Positions 56,996-64,000 of a DNA stretch of 64,000 nt are shown here, in pieces. This DNA is from Curtobacterium sp. MCSS17_007. Lineage in GTDB: Bacteria; Actinomycetota; Actinomycetes; Actinomycetales; Microbacteriaceae. The notes under the pieces are model-generated. The model saw only the letters and a list, made by a program, of their open reading frames with translations. It ran no database searches and was not told the DNA's origin. The position numbers were made by a program, and so were the translations under genes. Position 1 is the first letter of the stretch. The number at the start of each line of letters is the position of its first letter. Where the stretch lies: assembly GCF_003234175.2 (NCBI RefSeq), contig NZ_CP126257.1, forward strand, positions 1,240,001 through 1,304,000, read 5' to 3'.

Positions 56996-58488
56996 TCGCC
57001 CTGACCCTCGCCGAGATCGCCACCGCGATCGGCGGCGAGCTCGTCAGCGGTGCCCCGGAGCGGGTCGTCGACGGCAGCGTCGAGACCGACTCCCGCCTGG
57101 TCGGCCCCGGCAGCGTGTTCTTCGCGCTCCTCGGTGAGGAGACGGACGGCCACCGCTTCGTCCCGGCCGCGGCCGAGGCCGGTGCGGCCCTGGTCGTGAC
57201 CGAGCGCGCCGTCGACCTGCCGGCGGGGTCGGAGACGGCCCAGGTCGTCGTGGCCGACGGCTACGCGGCCCTGGCCACGCTCGCGCACGAGGTCGTCTCG
57301 CGCGTCCGTGCCTCGAGCGCCGACCGCGTCGACGAGCAGGGACGTCCGGCGCCCCTGCGCGTCGTGGGCATCACCGGCTCGAACGGCAAGACGAGCACCA
57401 AGAACATGCTCCGGACGATCCTCGAGCAGCACGGTGCCACCGTCGCGCCGCAGGGATCGTTCAACAACCACGTCGGCGCCCCGGTGTCGATGCTCCGCAT
57501 CACGCACGACACGCGGTTCCTCGTCGTCGAGATGGGGGCGAGCGGCAAGGGCCACATCGCGAAGCTCGTCTCGATCGCCGAGCCGGACGTCGGCGTCGTC
57601 CTCAAGGTGGGGCTCGCGCACGCCGGCGAGTTCGGCGGCATCGAGGCGACGCAGCGCGCGAAGTCGGAGATGGTCACCGACCTGCCCGCCACCGCGACCG
57701 CGCTCCTCAACGTGGACGACGACCGGGTCGCGTCGATGCGCGCGATCACCGCCGCACGGGTCGTCGGCTTCGGCACGTCCGCCGGTGCCGACTACCGCAT
57801 CGCCGGCATCGAGACGGACCGCAGCGGCACGCGCTTCACGCTCACCGCGCCTCCCGTGCCGGACGAGGCCGCCGCGGACCACGAGGGAGGCACGTCGCCG
57901 GTCCCGGAGACCGTCGACGTCCGCCTCGCCATCCTCGGCGAGCACCACGCGATGAACGCGTCGGCCGCGCTCACCGTCGCCCACCTGTGGGGCGTGCCCC
58001 TCGCCGCCGGCGCCGAGGCGCTCGCGTCGATGACGCGAGCCGAGCGCTGGCGCATGGAGCTCCTCCAGGGCGGCCCGGAGGGCGTCACCGTCATCAACGA
58101 CGCGTACAACGCGTCGCCCGACTCGATGGCGGCCGCGCTCCGCACCCTGGCGCAGGTCGTGCGCCCGGGGGAGCGCTCCGTCGCCGTGCTCGGGGAGATG
58201 GCGGAGCTCGGCGAGTTCGCGACCGAGGAGCACGACCGCATCGGCCGGCTCGTCGTCCGTCTCGGCATCGGACAGCTCGTGGTCGTCGGCCCGGGTGCCG
58301 CGCCGATCCACCAGGCCGCCACCCTCGAAGGGTCGTGGGACGGCGAGTCCGTGTACATCGAGGACGTCGACGACGCCGTCCGTGCCCTGCAGGAGATGGT
58401 GCGCCCCGGCGACGTCGTCCTCGTCAAGTCCTCGAAGTCCGCCGAACTGCGATTCCTCGGCGACCGCCTCGGAGGTGTCACCGAATGA
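56992..58488 (+). CDS. murF: UDP-MurNAc-tripeptide-D-Ala-D-Ala ligase
   Basis: A 498-residue Mur ligase adding D-Ala-D-Ala to the stem peptide. N-terminal domain with [23 protein letters not shown] site [20 protein letters not shown], and [19 protein letters not shown] near the C-terminal domain. ATG overlaps the murE stop (ATGA), so translation is coupled. Confidence 0.95.
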   Translation: MIALTLAEIATAIGGELVSGAPERVVDGSVETDSRLVGPGSVFFALLGEETDGHRFVPAAAEAGAALVVTERAVDLPAGSETAQVVVADGYAALATLAHEVVSRVRASSADRVDEQGRPAPLRVVGITGSNGKTSTKNMLRTILEQHGATVAPQGSFNNHVGAPVSMLRITHDTRFLVVEMGASGKGHIAKLVSIAEPDVGVVLKVGLAHAGEFGGIEATQRAKSEMVTDLPATATALLNVDDDRVASMRAITAARVVGFGTSAGADYRIAGIETDRSGTRFTLTAPPVPDEAAADHEGGTSPVPETVDVRLAILGEHHAMNASAALTVAHLWGVPLAAGAEALASMTRAERWRMELLQGGPEGVTVINDAYNASPDSMAAALRTLAQVVRPGERSVAVLGEMAELGEFATEEHDRIGRLVVRLGIGQLVVVGPGAAPIHQAATLEGSWDGESVYIEDVDDAVRALQEMVRPGDVVLVKSSKSAELRFLGDRLGGVTE

Positions 58489-59588
58489 TCGCGCTCCTCG
58501 TCGCCGGCGCCGTGGCGCTGGTGTTCACGCTGCTGCTCACACCGCTGTTCATCAAACTGTTCCACCGTCTCGGGTGGGGACAGTTCATCCGTGACGACGG
58601 ACCACAGTCGCACCACACGAAGCGCGGCACCGCGACCATGGGCGGCATCGTCCTGATCATCGGCGCCGTGCTCGGGTACTTCGTCGGGCACCTGGTCGGT
58701 CGCGACTCGGTCACGCTGTCCGGTCTCCTCGTGCTCTTCCTCATGGTCGGACTCGGGTTCGTCGGCTTCATCGACGACTTCCTCAAGGTCCGTCGCCAGC
58801 GGAGCCTCGGCCTCGGTGGCTGGGCGAAGGTGCTCGGGCAGGTGATCGTCGGCGTGGTCTTCGCAACGATCGCGCTCGTGGTGCCGACCGGCAACGGCAA
58901 GCCCCCGGCGTCGACGATGATCTCCGCGATCCGCGACGTGCCCTGGTTGGACTTCATGGTGCTCGGCACCGTGATCGGGACGGTCCTGTACCTCGCGTGG
59001 ATCGTGCTGCTGACGGTGTCCACGTCGAACGGCGTGAACGTCGCCGACGGCCTGGACGGCCTCGCCACCGGTTCGAGCATCCTGGCGATCGGCTCGTACG
59101 TCATCATCGGGTTCTGGCAGTCGAACCAGATCTGCGGCGGCGTCCGGCTCGACGAGAGCACCGCGCACGCCTGCTACAGCACGTCCGACCCGCTCGACCT
59201 GGCCGTCGTCGCCGCGGCGGTCTGCGGTGGCCTGATCGGCTTCCTCTGGTACAACACCTCGCCGGCGCAGATCTTCCTCGGCGACACCGGCTCGCTCGGG
59301 CTCGGCGGTGCGCTGGCCGGCCTGGCGATCCTCAGCCGCACCGAGCTCCTGCTGATCCTGATCGGTGGCCTGTTCTTCATCGTCACCGGCTCGGTCATCC
59401 TGCAGCGTGCCTACTTCAAGATCACCCACGGCAAGCGCATCTTCCGGATGAGCCCGCTGCACCACCACTTCGAGCTGAAGGGGTGGGCCGAGGTGACCGT
59501 CGTCGTCCGGTTCTGGATCATCGCGGGGCTCTGCGTCGCGGCCGGTGTCGGGCTCTTCTACCTGGAGTGGATCGCCCGTGTCGGCTGA
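58485..59588 (+). CDS. mraY: phospho-MurNAc-pentapeptide transferase
   Basis: A 367-residue protein with about ten membrane segments that transfers phospho-MurNAc-pentapeptide to undecaprenyl phosphate (lipid I). Motifs: [29 protein letters not shown] with the catalytic aspartates, [16 protein letters not shown], and [17 protein letters not shown] overlaps the murF stop. Confidence 0.96.
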   Translation: MIALLVAGAVALVFTLLLTPLFIKLFHRLGWGQFIRDDGPQSHHTKRGTATMGGIVLIIGAVLGYFVGHLVGRDSVTLSGLLVLFLMVGLGFVGFIDDFLKVRRQRSLGLGGWAKVLGQVIVGVVFATIALVVPTGNGKPPASTMISAIRDVPWLDFMVLGTVIGTVLYLAWIVLLTVSTSNGVNVADGLDGLATGSSILAIGSYVIIGFWQSNQICGGVRLDESTAHACYSTSDPLDLAVVAAAVCGGLIGFLWYNTSPAQIFLGDTGSLGLGGALAGLAILSRTELLLILIGGLFFIVTGSVILQRAYFKITHGKRIFRMSPLHHHFELKGWAEVTVVVRFWIIAGLCVAAGVGLFYLEWIARVG

Positions 59589-61107
59589 CACCCGCCTCGA
59601 CGGACTCGACAGCTGGTACGCCGAGGGCTGGAAGGGGCTGCGCGTCGCCGTGCTCGGCCTGGGCTCGACCGGCTTCTCCGTCGCCGACACGCTCGTGGAG
59701 CTCGGCAGCGACGTGGTCGTCTACGCACCGGACGGTGCAGCGGACACCATCGAGCTGCTCGACGTCATCGGCGCGCGGTTCGAGCGGACCCCGCTCGACA
59801 CCGTGCCGGCCGCACTCGAGGCCCAGGCCCCGGACGTCGTCGTCGTGTCGCCGGGCCTTCCCCCGCACAACCCGTCGGTGCAGTGGGCGAGCGCGAACAG
59901 CACCGTCTGGGGCGACATCGAACTCGCGTGGCGGGTGCGGGACAAGGTCGTGCGCGGCCCGATCGCCGCACCGTGGGTCACCATCACGGGCACGAACGGC
60001 AAGACCACGACGACGCAGCTGACGACCGCGATGTTCGCGGCCGCCGGGCTCCGGGCGGTCGCGTGCGGGAACATCGGCGTGCCGGTGCTCGACGTCGTCC
60101 GTGACCCAGAGGGCTTCGACGTGCTGGTCGTCGAACTCTCGAGCCACCAGCTGCACTACATGCCCACCTCGGGCGACGGCGCGGTCGTGCCGCTCGCGAG
60201 CTCCTGCCTCAACATCGCGGACGACCACCTCGAGTGGCACGGGTCCGCCGAGGCGTACCGCGCCGCGAAGGCCAAGGTCTACGAGCGCACCGTCATGGCC
60301 TGCGTCTACAACACCTCGGACGAGGCGACCCGTCGCATGGTCGAGGACGCCGACGTGGTCGAGGGGTGCCGCGCCGTCGGCTTCACACCCGGGGTGCCCG
60401 CGCCCGGCGACGTCGGCATCGTGGACGACGTGCTCTGTGACCGCGCCTTCACCGAGGACCGCCGCAACAGCGCGCTCGAGCTCGCGACGATCGCGGACCT
60501 CGAGCAGGCCGGTCTCGCCAGTCCGCACATGACCATGAACGTCCTCGCCGCGGCCGCCCTCGCGCGTGCCGCCGCCGTGGAGCCCGCGCACATCCGCACG
60601 GCCGTGCAGGGCTTCCGCGCCGACCACCACCGGACCGAGCACGTCGCGACGGCGGACGGCATCGCTTGGGTCGACGACTCGAAGGCGACCAACCCGCACG
60701 CCGCCACGGCGTCGTTGGCCTCCTTCGAGACCGTCGTCTGGATCGTCGGCGGGCAGTTCAAGGGCGTCGACGTCGACGGCCTCGTCGAGCGGTTCGGCCC
60801 CGCTGCCCGAGCCGTGGTCGTGATCGGCACCGACCGCACGCCCGTGCTCGAGGCATTCGCACGACACGCGCCCGCGGTCCCGGTCCTGCAGGTCGAGGCG
60901 ACGGACACTGATCAGGTCATGCCCGAGGCGGTCCGGCATGCCGCTTCGGTCGCGCGACCTGGCGACACGGTCCTCCTCGCCCCGGCGGCGGCGTCGTTCG
61001 ACCAGTTCGGTTCCTACGCCGACCGGGGGCGTCGATTCGCGGCGGCGGTCCACGAGCACCTGGGAGGCACAGCCGATGGCGACCACGGATCTCCCGAGCG
61101 GCCGTAG
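59578..61107 (+). CDS. murD: UDP-MurNAc-L-alanine:D-glutamate ligase
   Basis: A 509-residue Mur ligase adding D-Glu. N-terminal Rossmann motif [20 protein letters not shown] site [34 protein letters not shown], and [19 protein letters not shown]. The GTG start lies 11 bases inside the end of mraY, with GGAG upstream. Confidence 0.95.
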   Translation: MSADTRLDGLDSWYAEGWKGLRVAVLGLGSTGFSVADTLVELGSDVVVYAPDGAADTIELLDVIGARFERTPLDTVPAALEAQAPDVVVVSPGLPPHNPSVQWASANSTVWGDIELAWRVRDKVVRGPIAAPWVTITGTNGKTTTTQLTTAMFAAAGLRAVACGNIGVPVLDVVRDPEGFDVLVVELSSHQLHYMPTSGDGAVVPLASSCLNIADDHLEWHGSAEAYRAAKAKVYERTVMACVYNTSDEATRRMVEDADVVEGCRAVGFTPGVPAPGDVGIVDDVLCDRAFTEDRRNSALELATIADLEQAGLASPHMTMNVLAAAALARAAAVEPAHIRTAVQGFRADHHRTEHVATADGIAWVDDSKATNPHAATASLASFETVVWIVGGQFKGVDVDGLVERFGPAARAVVVIGTDRTPVLEAFARHAPAVPVLQVEATDTDQVMPEAVRHAASVARPGDTVLLAPAAASFDQFGSYADRGRRFAAAVHEHLGGTADGDHGSPERP

Positions 61108-62350
61108 CGGCAGCCGGACGACGGGCACCACTCCGCACGCCGACGCACCCCACCGGGGTCGCGGTGCCGTCGTCGCGGTGAAGAACCTCTTCGTCGCGGA
61201 GTCGAGCACGTTCTACACGATCCTCGGCGTGACGCTCTTCCTCGTCGTGTTCGGCGTCGTGATGGTGCTGTCGTCGTCGAGCGTCGAGCAGTACGCGGCC
61301 ACGCACGACTTCTTCGGCGCCGCCTCACGTCAGGGCCTGTACGCCGTGCTCGGCGTGCCGTTGATGCTCGTCGCCAGCCGCGTCCCCGCGCGGACCTGGC
61401 GCAAGTGGGCGATGCGGATCCTCGGAGCGGCACTCGTCCTGCAGTTGCTCGTGTACACGCCGCTCGGCATCGAGGTGCAGGGCAACCGGAACTGGGTCGG
61501 CTTCGGCTCGTTCACCGCGCAGCCGTCCGAGGCGGTGAAGCTCGGGATCGCGCTGGCGGTCGGCGCGATCTTCTACGTGAAGCGGGACAAGCTCCACGAC
61601 TGGAAGGAGATCTTCGTCCCGATCGGCATCGCCACGGTGCTGCCGCTCGGCATGGTGCTCCTCGGCGGCGACCAGGGCACCGCGATGATCATGCTCATCC
61701 TGCTGCTCGGCGCGCTCTACATCGGGGGCGCGCGAGCGAAGCACCTGCTCCTCATCCTCGGTGCCGTCGCGGTCGTGCTGCCGTTCGTCACGATGACGTC
61801 GGCGTCACGGTCGTACCGCATCAACGCGTGGCTCTCCGGCTGCACCGACTCGAACCAGTTCCAGGACCTCTGCTGGCAGCCCGTCCACGGCATGTGGGCG
61901 CTCGCGTCCGGCGGGGTGTTCGGCGTCGGGCTCGGCAACTCGAAGGCGAAGTGGTCGTGGCTGCCCGAGGCGGACAACGACTACATCTTCGCGATCATCG
62001 GCGAGGAGCTCGGGCTCATCGGCGCGGTGGTCGTCCTCGCACTCTTCGTCGTGCTCGCCGTCAGCATGATCAAGGTCATCCGGCAGTCGACGGACCCCTT
62101 CGTGCGCACCACGACGGGCGGCATCCTGGCCTGGATCATCGGGCAGGCGCTCGTCAACATCGCGGTGGTGCTCGGCCTGCTGCCGGTGCTCGGCGTCCCG
62201 TTGCCGCTCATCTCGGCCGGTGGTTCGGCCCTCATCATGACCCTCGTGGCGATCGGCGTCGTGCTGTCCTTCGCCCGCGAGCTGCCCGGGCGGGGGCAGT
62301 CCGCCGCCACCCGCGACGGTCTCGCACCACAGAACGGAGTGCTCCGGTGA
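61076..62350 (+). CDS. ftsW: peptidoglycan glycosyltransferase FtsW
   Basis: A 424-residue SEDS polymerase with about ten membrane segments. Typical blocks: [59 protein letters not shown], and [20 protein letters not shown]. It polymerises lipid II at the septum together with FtsI. The ATG overlaps the last 32 bases of murD. Confidence 0.96.
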   Translation: MATTDLPSGRSGSRTTGTTPHADAPHRGRGAVVAVKNLFVAESSTFYTILGVTLFLVVFGVVMVLSSSSVEQYAATHDFFGAASRQGLYAVLGVPLMLVASRVPARTWRKWAMRILGAALVLQLLVYTPLGIEVQGNRNWVGFGSFTAQPSEAVKLGIALAVGAIFYVKRDKLHDWKEIFVPIGIATVLPLGMVLLGGDQGTAMIMLILLLGALYIGGARAKHLLLILGAVAVVLPFVTMTSASRSYRINAWLSGCTDSNQFQDLCWQPVHGMWALASGGVFGVGLGNSKAKWSWLPEADNDYIFAIIGEELGLIGAVVVLALFVVLAVSMIKVIRQSTDPFVRTTTGGILAWIIGQALVNIAVVLGLLPVLGVPLPLISAGGSALIMTLVAIGVVLSFARELPGRGQSAATRDGLAPQNGVLR

Positions 62351-63456
62351 GCACCTACCTCTTCGCCGGCGGCGGCACCGCCGGTCACGTCAACCCGTTG
62401 CTCGCGGTCGCGGACCGGCTCACCGAGAGCGATCCGGACGCGCGCGTGCTCGTGCTCGGCACGGCCGAGGGTCTCGAGTCGCGGCTCGTCCCGATGCGCG
62501 GGTACGAGCTGCTGACGATCCCGCGCCTGCCGTTCCCACGCCGGCTCGACGCTCGCGCGCTCCGCTTCCCGGGCGGGTTCACCAGCGCGGTGCGTCGCAC
62601 CGAGCAGTTCATCCGCGAGCACGACGTCGAGGTGGTCCTCGGCGTCGGCGGCTACGCGGCCGCACCGGCCTACATCGCCGCGAAGCGGACCGGCACCCCG
62701 ATCGTCGTGCACGAGCAGAACGCCAAGCCCGGCCTGGCGAACCGGCTCGCCGCCTTCCTGACGCGGCACGTCGGGGTCACGTTCTCGAACACGCGCCTGC
62801 GGCACGGTCGCGTCGTCGGCATGCCGCTCCGCAAGGAGATCGAGACGCTCGACCGGCGTGCTGCCCGTGCGGAGGGGCTCGCGGAGTTCGGGCTCGACCC
62901 GGACCGCCCGGTCCTCCTCGTGACCGGCGGCTCGTCGGGCGCGCGGAGCATCAACACGACCGTCAACCGGTCGGCCACCGCCATCGTCGACGCCGGCTGG
63001 CAGGTCCTGCACGTCGTGGGCGGCAGGTCGGACATCGGTCCGAGCGACCTCGACGGGTACCACGTGCTGCCGTACTGCGACCGGATGGACCTCGCCTACG
63101 CGGCGTCCGACTTCGTGGTCTCGCGCTCCGGTGCCGGGATGGTCTGCGAGTTGACCGCCGTCGGCCTGCCGAGCGTGCTCGTGCCGTACCCGGTGGGCAA
63201 CGGCGAGCAGCGGTACAACGCGAAGGACGTCGTCGACGCCGGGGGAGCGGTCCTGGTGGACGACGCGGAGTTCACCGAGGAGTGGGTGACGTTCCAGCTG
63301 CTCGCGATCCTCCGCGACCGGGCGCGGATCGCCGACATGGCGGTCCGGGCGGGCAGCGTCGGACACCGCGACGGCGCCGACCGCATGACGACCCTCGTCC
63401 GCGACGCCTCGGAGCGCACGAGCGACAGCAGCACCAGCAGCACGGAGGAACGATGA
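62347..63456 (+). CDS. murG: UDP-GlcNAc:lipid I GlcNAc transferase
   Basis: A 369-residue GT-B glycosyltransferase that makes lipid II on the inner membrane face. N-terminal [52 protein letters not shown], and the UDP-GlcNAc site [21 protein letters not shown] short Ser/Thr/Glu-rich tail ends the protein. GTG overlaps the ftsW stop. Confidence 0.96.
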   Translation: MSTYLFAGGGTAGHVNPLLAVADRLTESDPDARVLVLGTAEGLESRLVPMRGYELLTIPRLPFPRRLDARALRFPGGFTSAVRRTEQFIREHDVEVVLGVGGYAAAPAYIAAKRTGTPIVVHEQNAKPGLANRLAAFLTRHVGVTFSNTRLRHGRVVGMPLRKEIETLDRRAARAEGLAEFGLDPDRPVLLVTGGSSGARSINTTVNRSATAIVDAGWQVLHVVGGRSDIGPSDLDGYHVLPYCDRMDLAYAASDFVVSRSGAGMVCELTAVGLPSVLVPYPVGNGEQRYNAKDVVDAGGAVLVDDAEFTEEWVTFQLLAILRDRARIADMAVRAGSVGHRDGADRMTTLVRDASERTSDSSTSSTEER

Positions 63457-64000
63457 CCATCAAGCCGGACCTGACCCAGCCGATCCCGGACGACCTCGGC
63501 ACGGTCCACTTCGTCGGCATCGGTGGCTCCGGCATGAGCGGCATCGCCCGGATGTTCCTGGCCGCCGGGCACCGGGTGACCGGCAGCGACTCCCGCGAGA
63601 CGGCGACGACGGGCACGATGCGCGAGCTCGGTGCCGAGGTGCACATCGGCCACGACGCCGCGAACCTCGGGAACGCGGACACGGTCGTGGTGACGAGCGC
63701 GCTGTGGCCGGACAACCCCGAGCTGCTCGAGGCCCAGCGGCGCGGGCTGCCCGTCCTGCACCGTTCGCAGGCCCTCGCGGCGCTCATCGCCGACCACCGC
63801 CTCGTCGCGGTCGCCGGTGCGCACGGCAAGACCACCTCGACCGGCATGATCGTCACGGCGCTGGTCGAGCTCGGACTCGACCCGAGCTTCGTCAACGGCG
63901 GGGTGATCCAGTCCCTCGGCACGAGCTCGGCTCCGGGCGGCAGCGACCTGTTCGTGGTCGAGGCCGACGAGTCCGACGGCTCGTTCCTGCTCTACGACGT
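63453..64000 (+). CDS. murC: UDP-MurNAc:L-alanine ligase, 3' end beyond window
   Basis: The first 182 residues are present: [20 protein letters not shown] (UDP-binding Rossmann part), [18 protein letters not shown], and the ATP site [20 protein letters not shown] followed by [12 protein letters not shown]. This ligase starts stem-peptide synthesis. ATG overlaps the murG stop. The gene continues off the right edge. Confidence 0.95.
   Translation, partial: MTIKPDLTQPIPDDLGTVHFVGIGGSGMSGIARMFLAAGHRVTGSDSRETATTGTMRELGAEVHIGHDAANLGNADTVVVTSALWPDNPELLEAQRRGLPVLHRSQALAALIADHRLVAVAGAHGKTTSTGMIVTALVELGLDPSFVNGGVIQSLGTSSAPGGSDLFVVEADESDGSFLLYD

Overview
The window reads as chromosomal DNA of a very high-GC actinobacterium. 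Synteny and protein character point to Microbacteriaceae, most like Curtobacterium. The signs are: a complete run of the division/cell-wall (dcw) cluster with an actinobacterial DUF3040-mraZ-rsmH-ftsL-ftsI-murE-murF-mraY-murD-ftsW-murG-murC order; GarA with FtsR-type MerR regulators; an aroG / PASTA-kinase / Rv2175c / polyprenyl synthase neighbourhood; many GTG and TTG starts; and U-poor, perfect-stem terminators. I inferred the genus from the sequence; it is not proven. No rRNA, tRNA or CRISPR array was seen.

Layout. 0-3.8 kb is an accessory stretch. It holds a lone TIR-domain gene of visibly lower GC, small ORFs, a frameshifted VOC gene beside an intact paralogue, and a truncated hydrolase-lipoprotein pair that stops at a 14-C homopolymer. 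3.8-16.7 kb is ordinary metabolism and regulation: a QsdR-like TetR divergent to an acyl-CoA dehydrogenase, S9 peptidase, patatin, quinone oxidoreductase, HxlR divergent to an NAD(P)-binding protein, MFS divergent to LysR, an F420-reductase-like protein, acetyltransferase and MarR. 16.7-20.5 kb has a metallophosphoesterase and the thiamine operon thiM-thiE-thiD/tenA, read leftward behind a TPP riboswitch. 20.5-31.1 kb has a NUDIX fusion, GntR-MFS, a phosphotransferase, a J-domain fusion, an S4 protein, an HtrA-type protease and two FecCD iron permeases behind a DtxR-like box. 31.1-35.3 kb has repeat-rich intergenic DNA around garA-ftsR-merR and an orphan parA. 35.3-44.9 kb has pyc-def, fadD, glucokinase, plsC and aroG. 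45.1-50.8 kb has a PknL-like kinase, a LysM hydrolase, Rv2175c and a polyprenyl synthase. 51.3-64.0 kb is the dcw cluster, with murC cut by the window end.

How it works together. The right third is one coherent programme. The PASTA kinase, GarA and the FtsR-like regulator are known elsewhere to link cell-wall status with growth. The polyprenyl synthase may feed the lipid carrier pathway. The dcw genes build and polymerise peptidoglycan precursor at the septum. MurE departs from both the DAP and the Lys substrate signatures, which fits a group-B wall with an unusual third residue.

The most striking non-coding signal is a set of dispersed intergenic elements. They are a family of hairpins sharing the stem GACGGGAGGC, a composite block found at two loci, and a 31-nt direct/inverted repeat element present twice between a MerR gene and parA. 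I found no clearly new multi-gene system. The strongest leads are these repeats, the MurE motif change, and the domain fusions.
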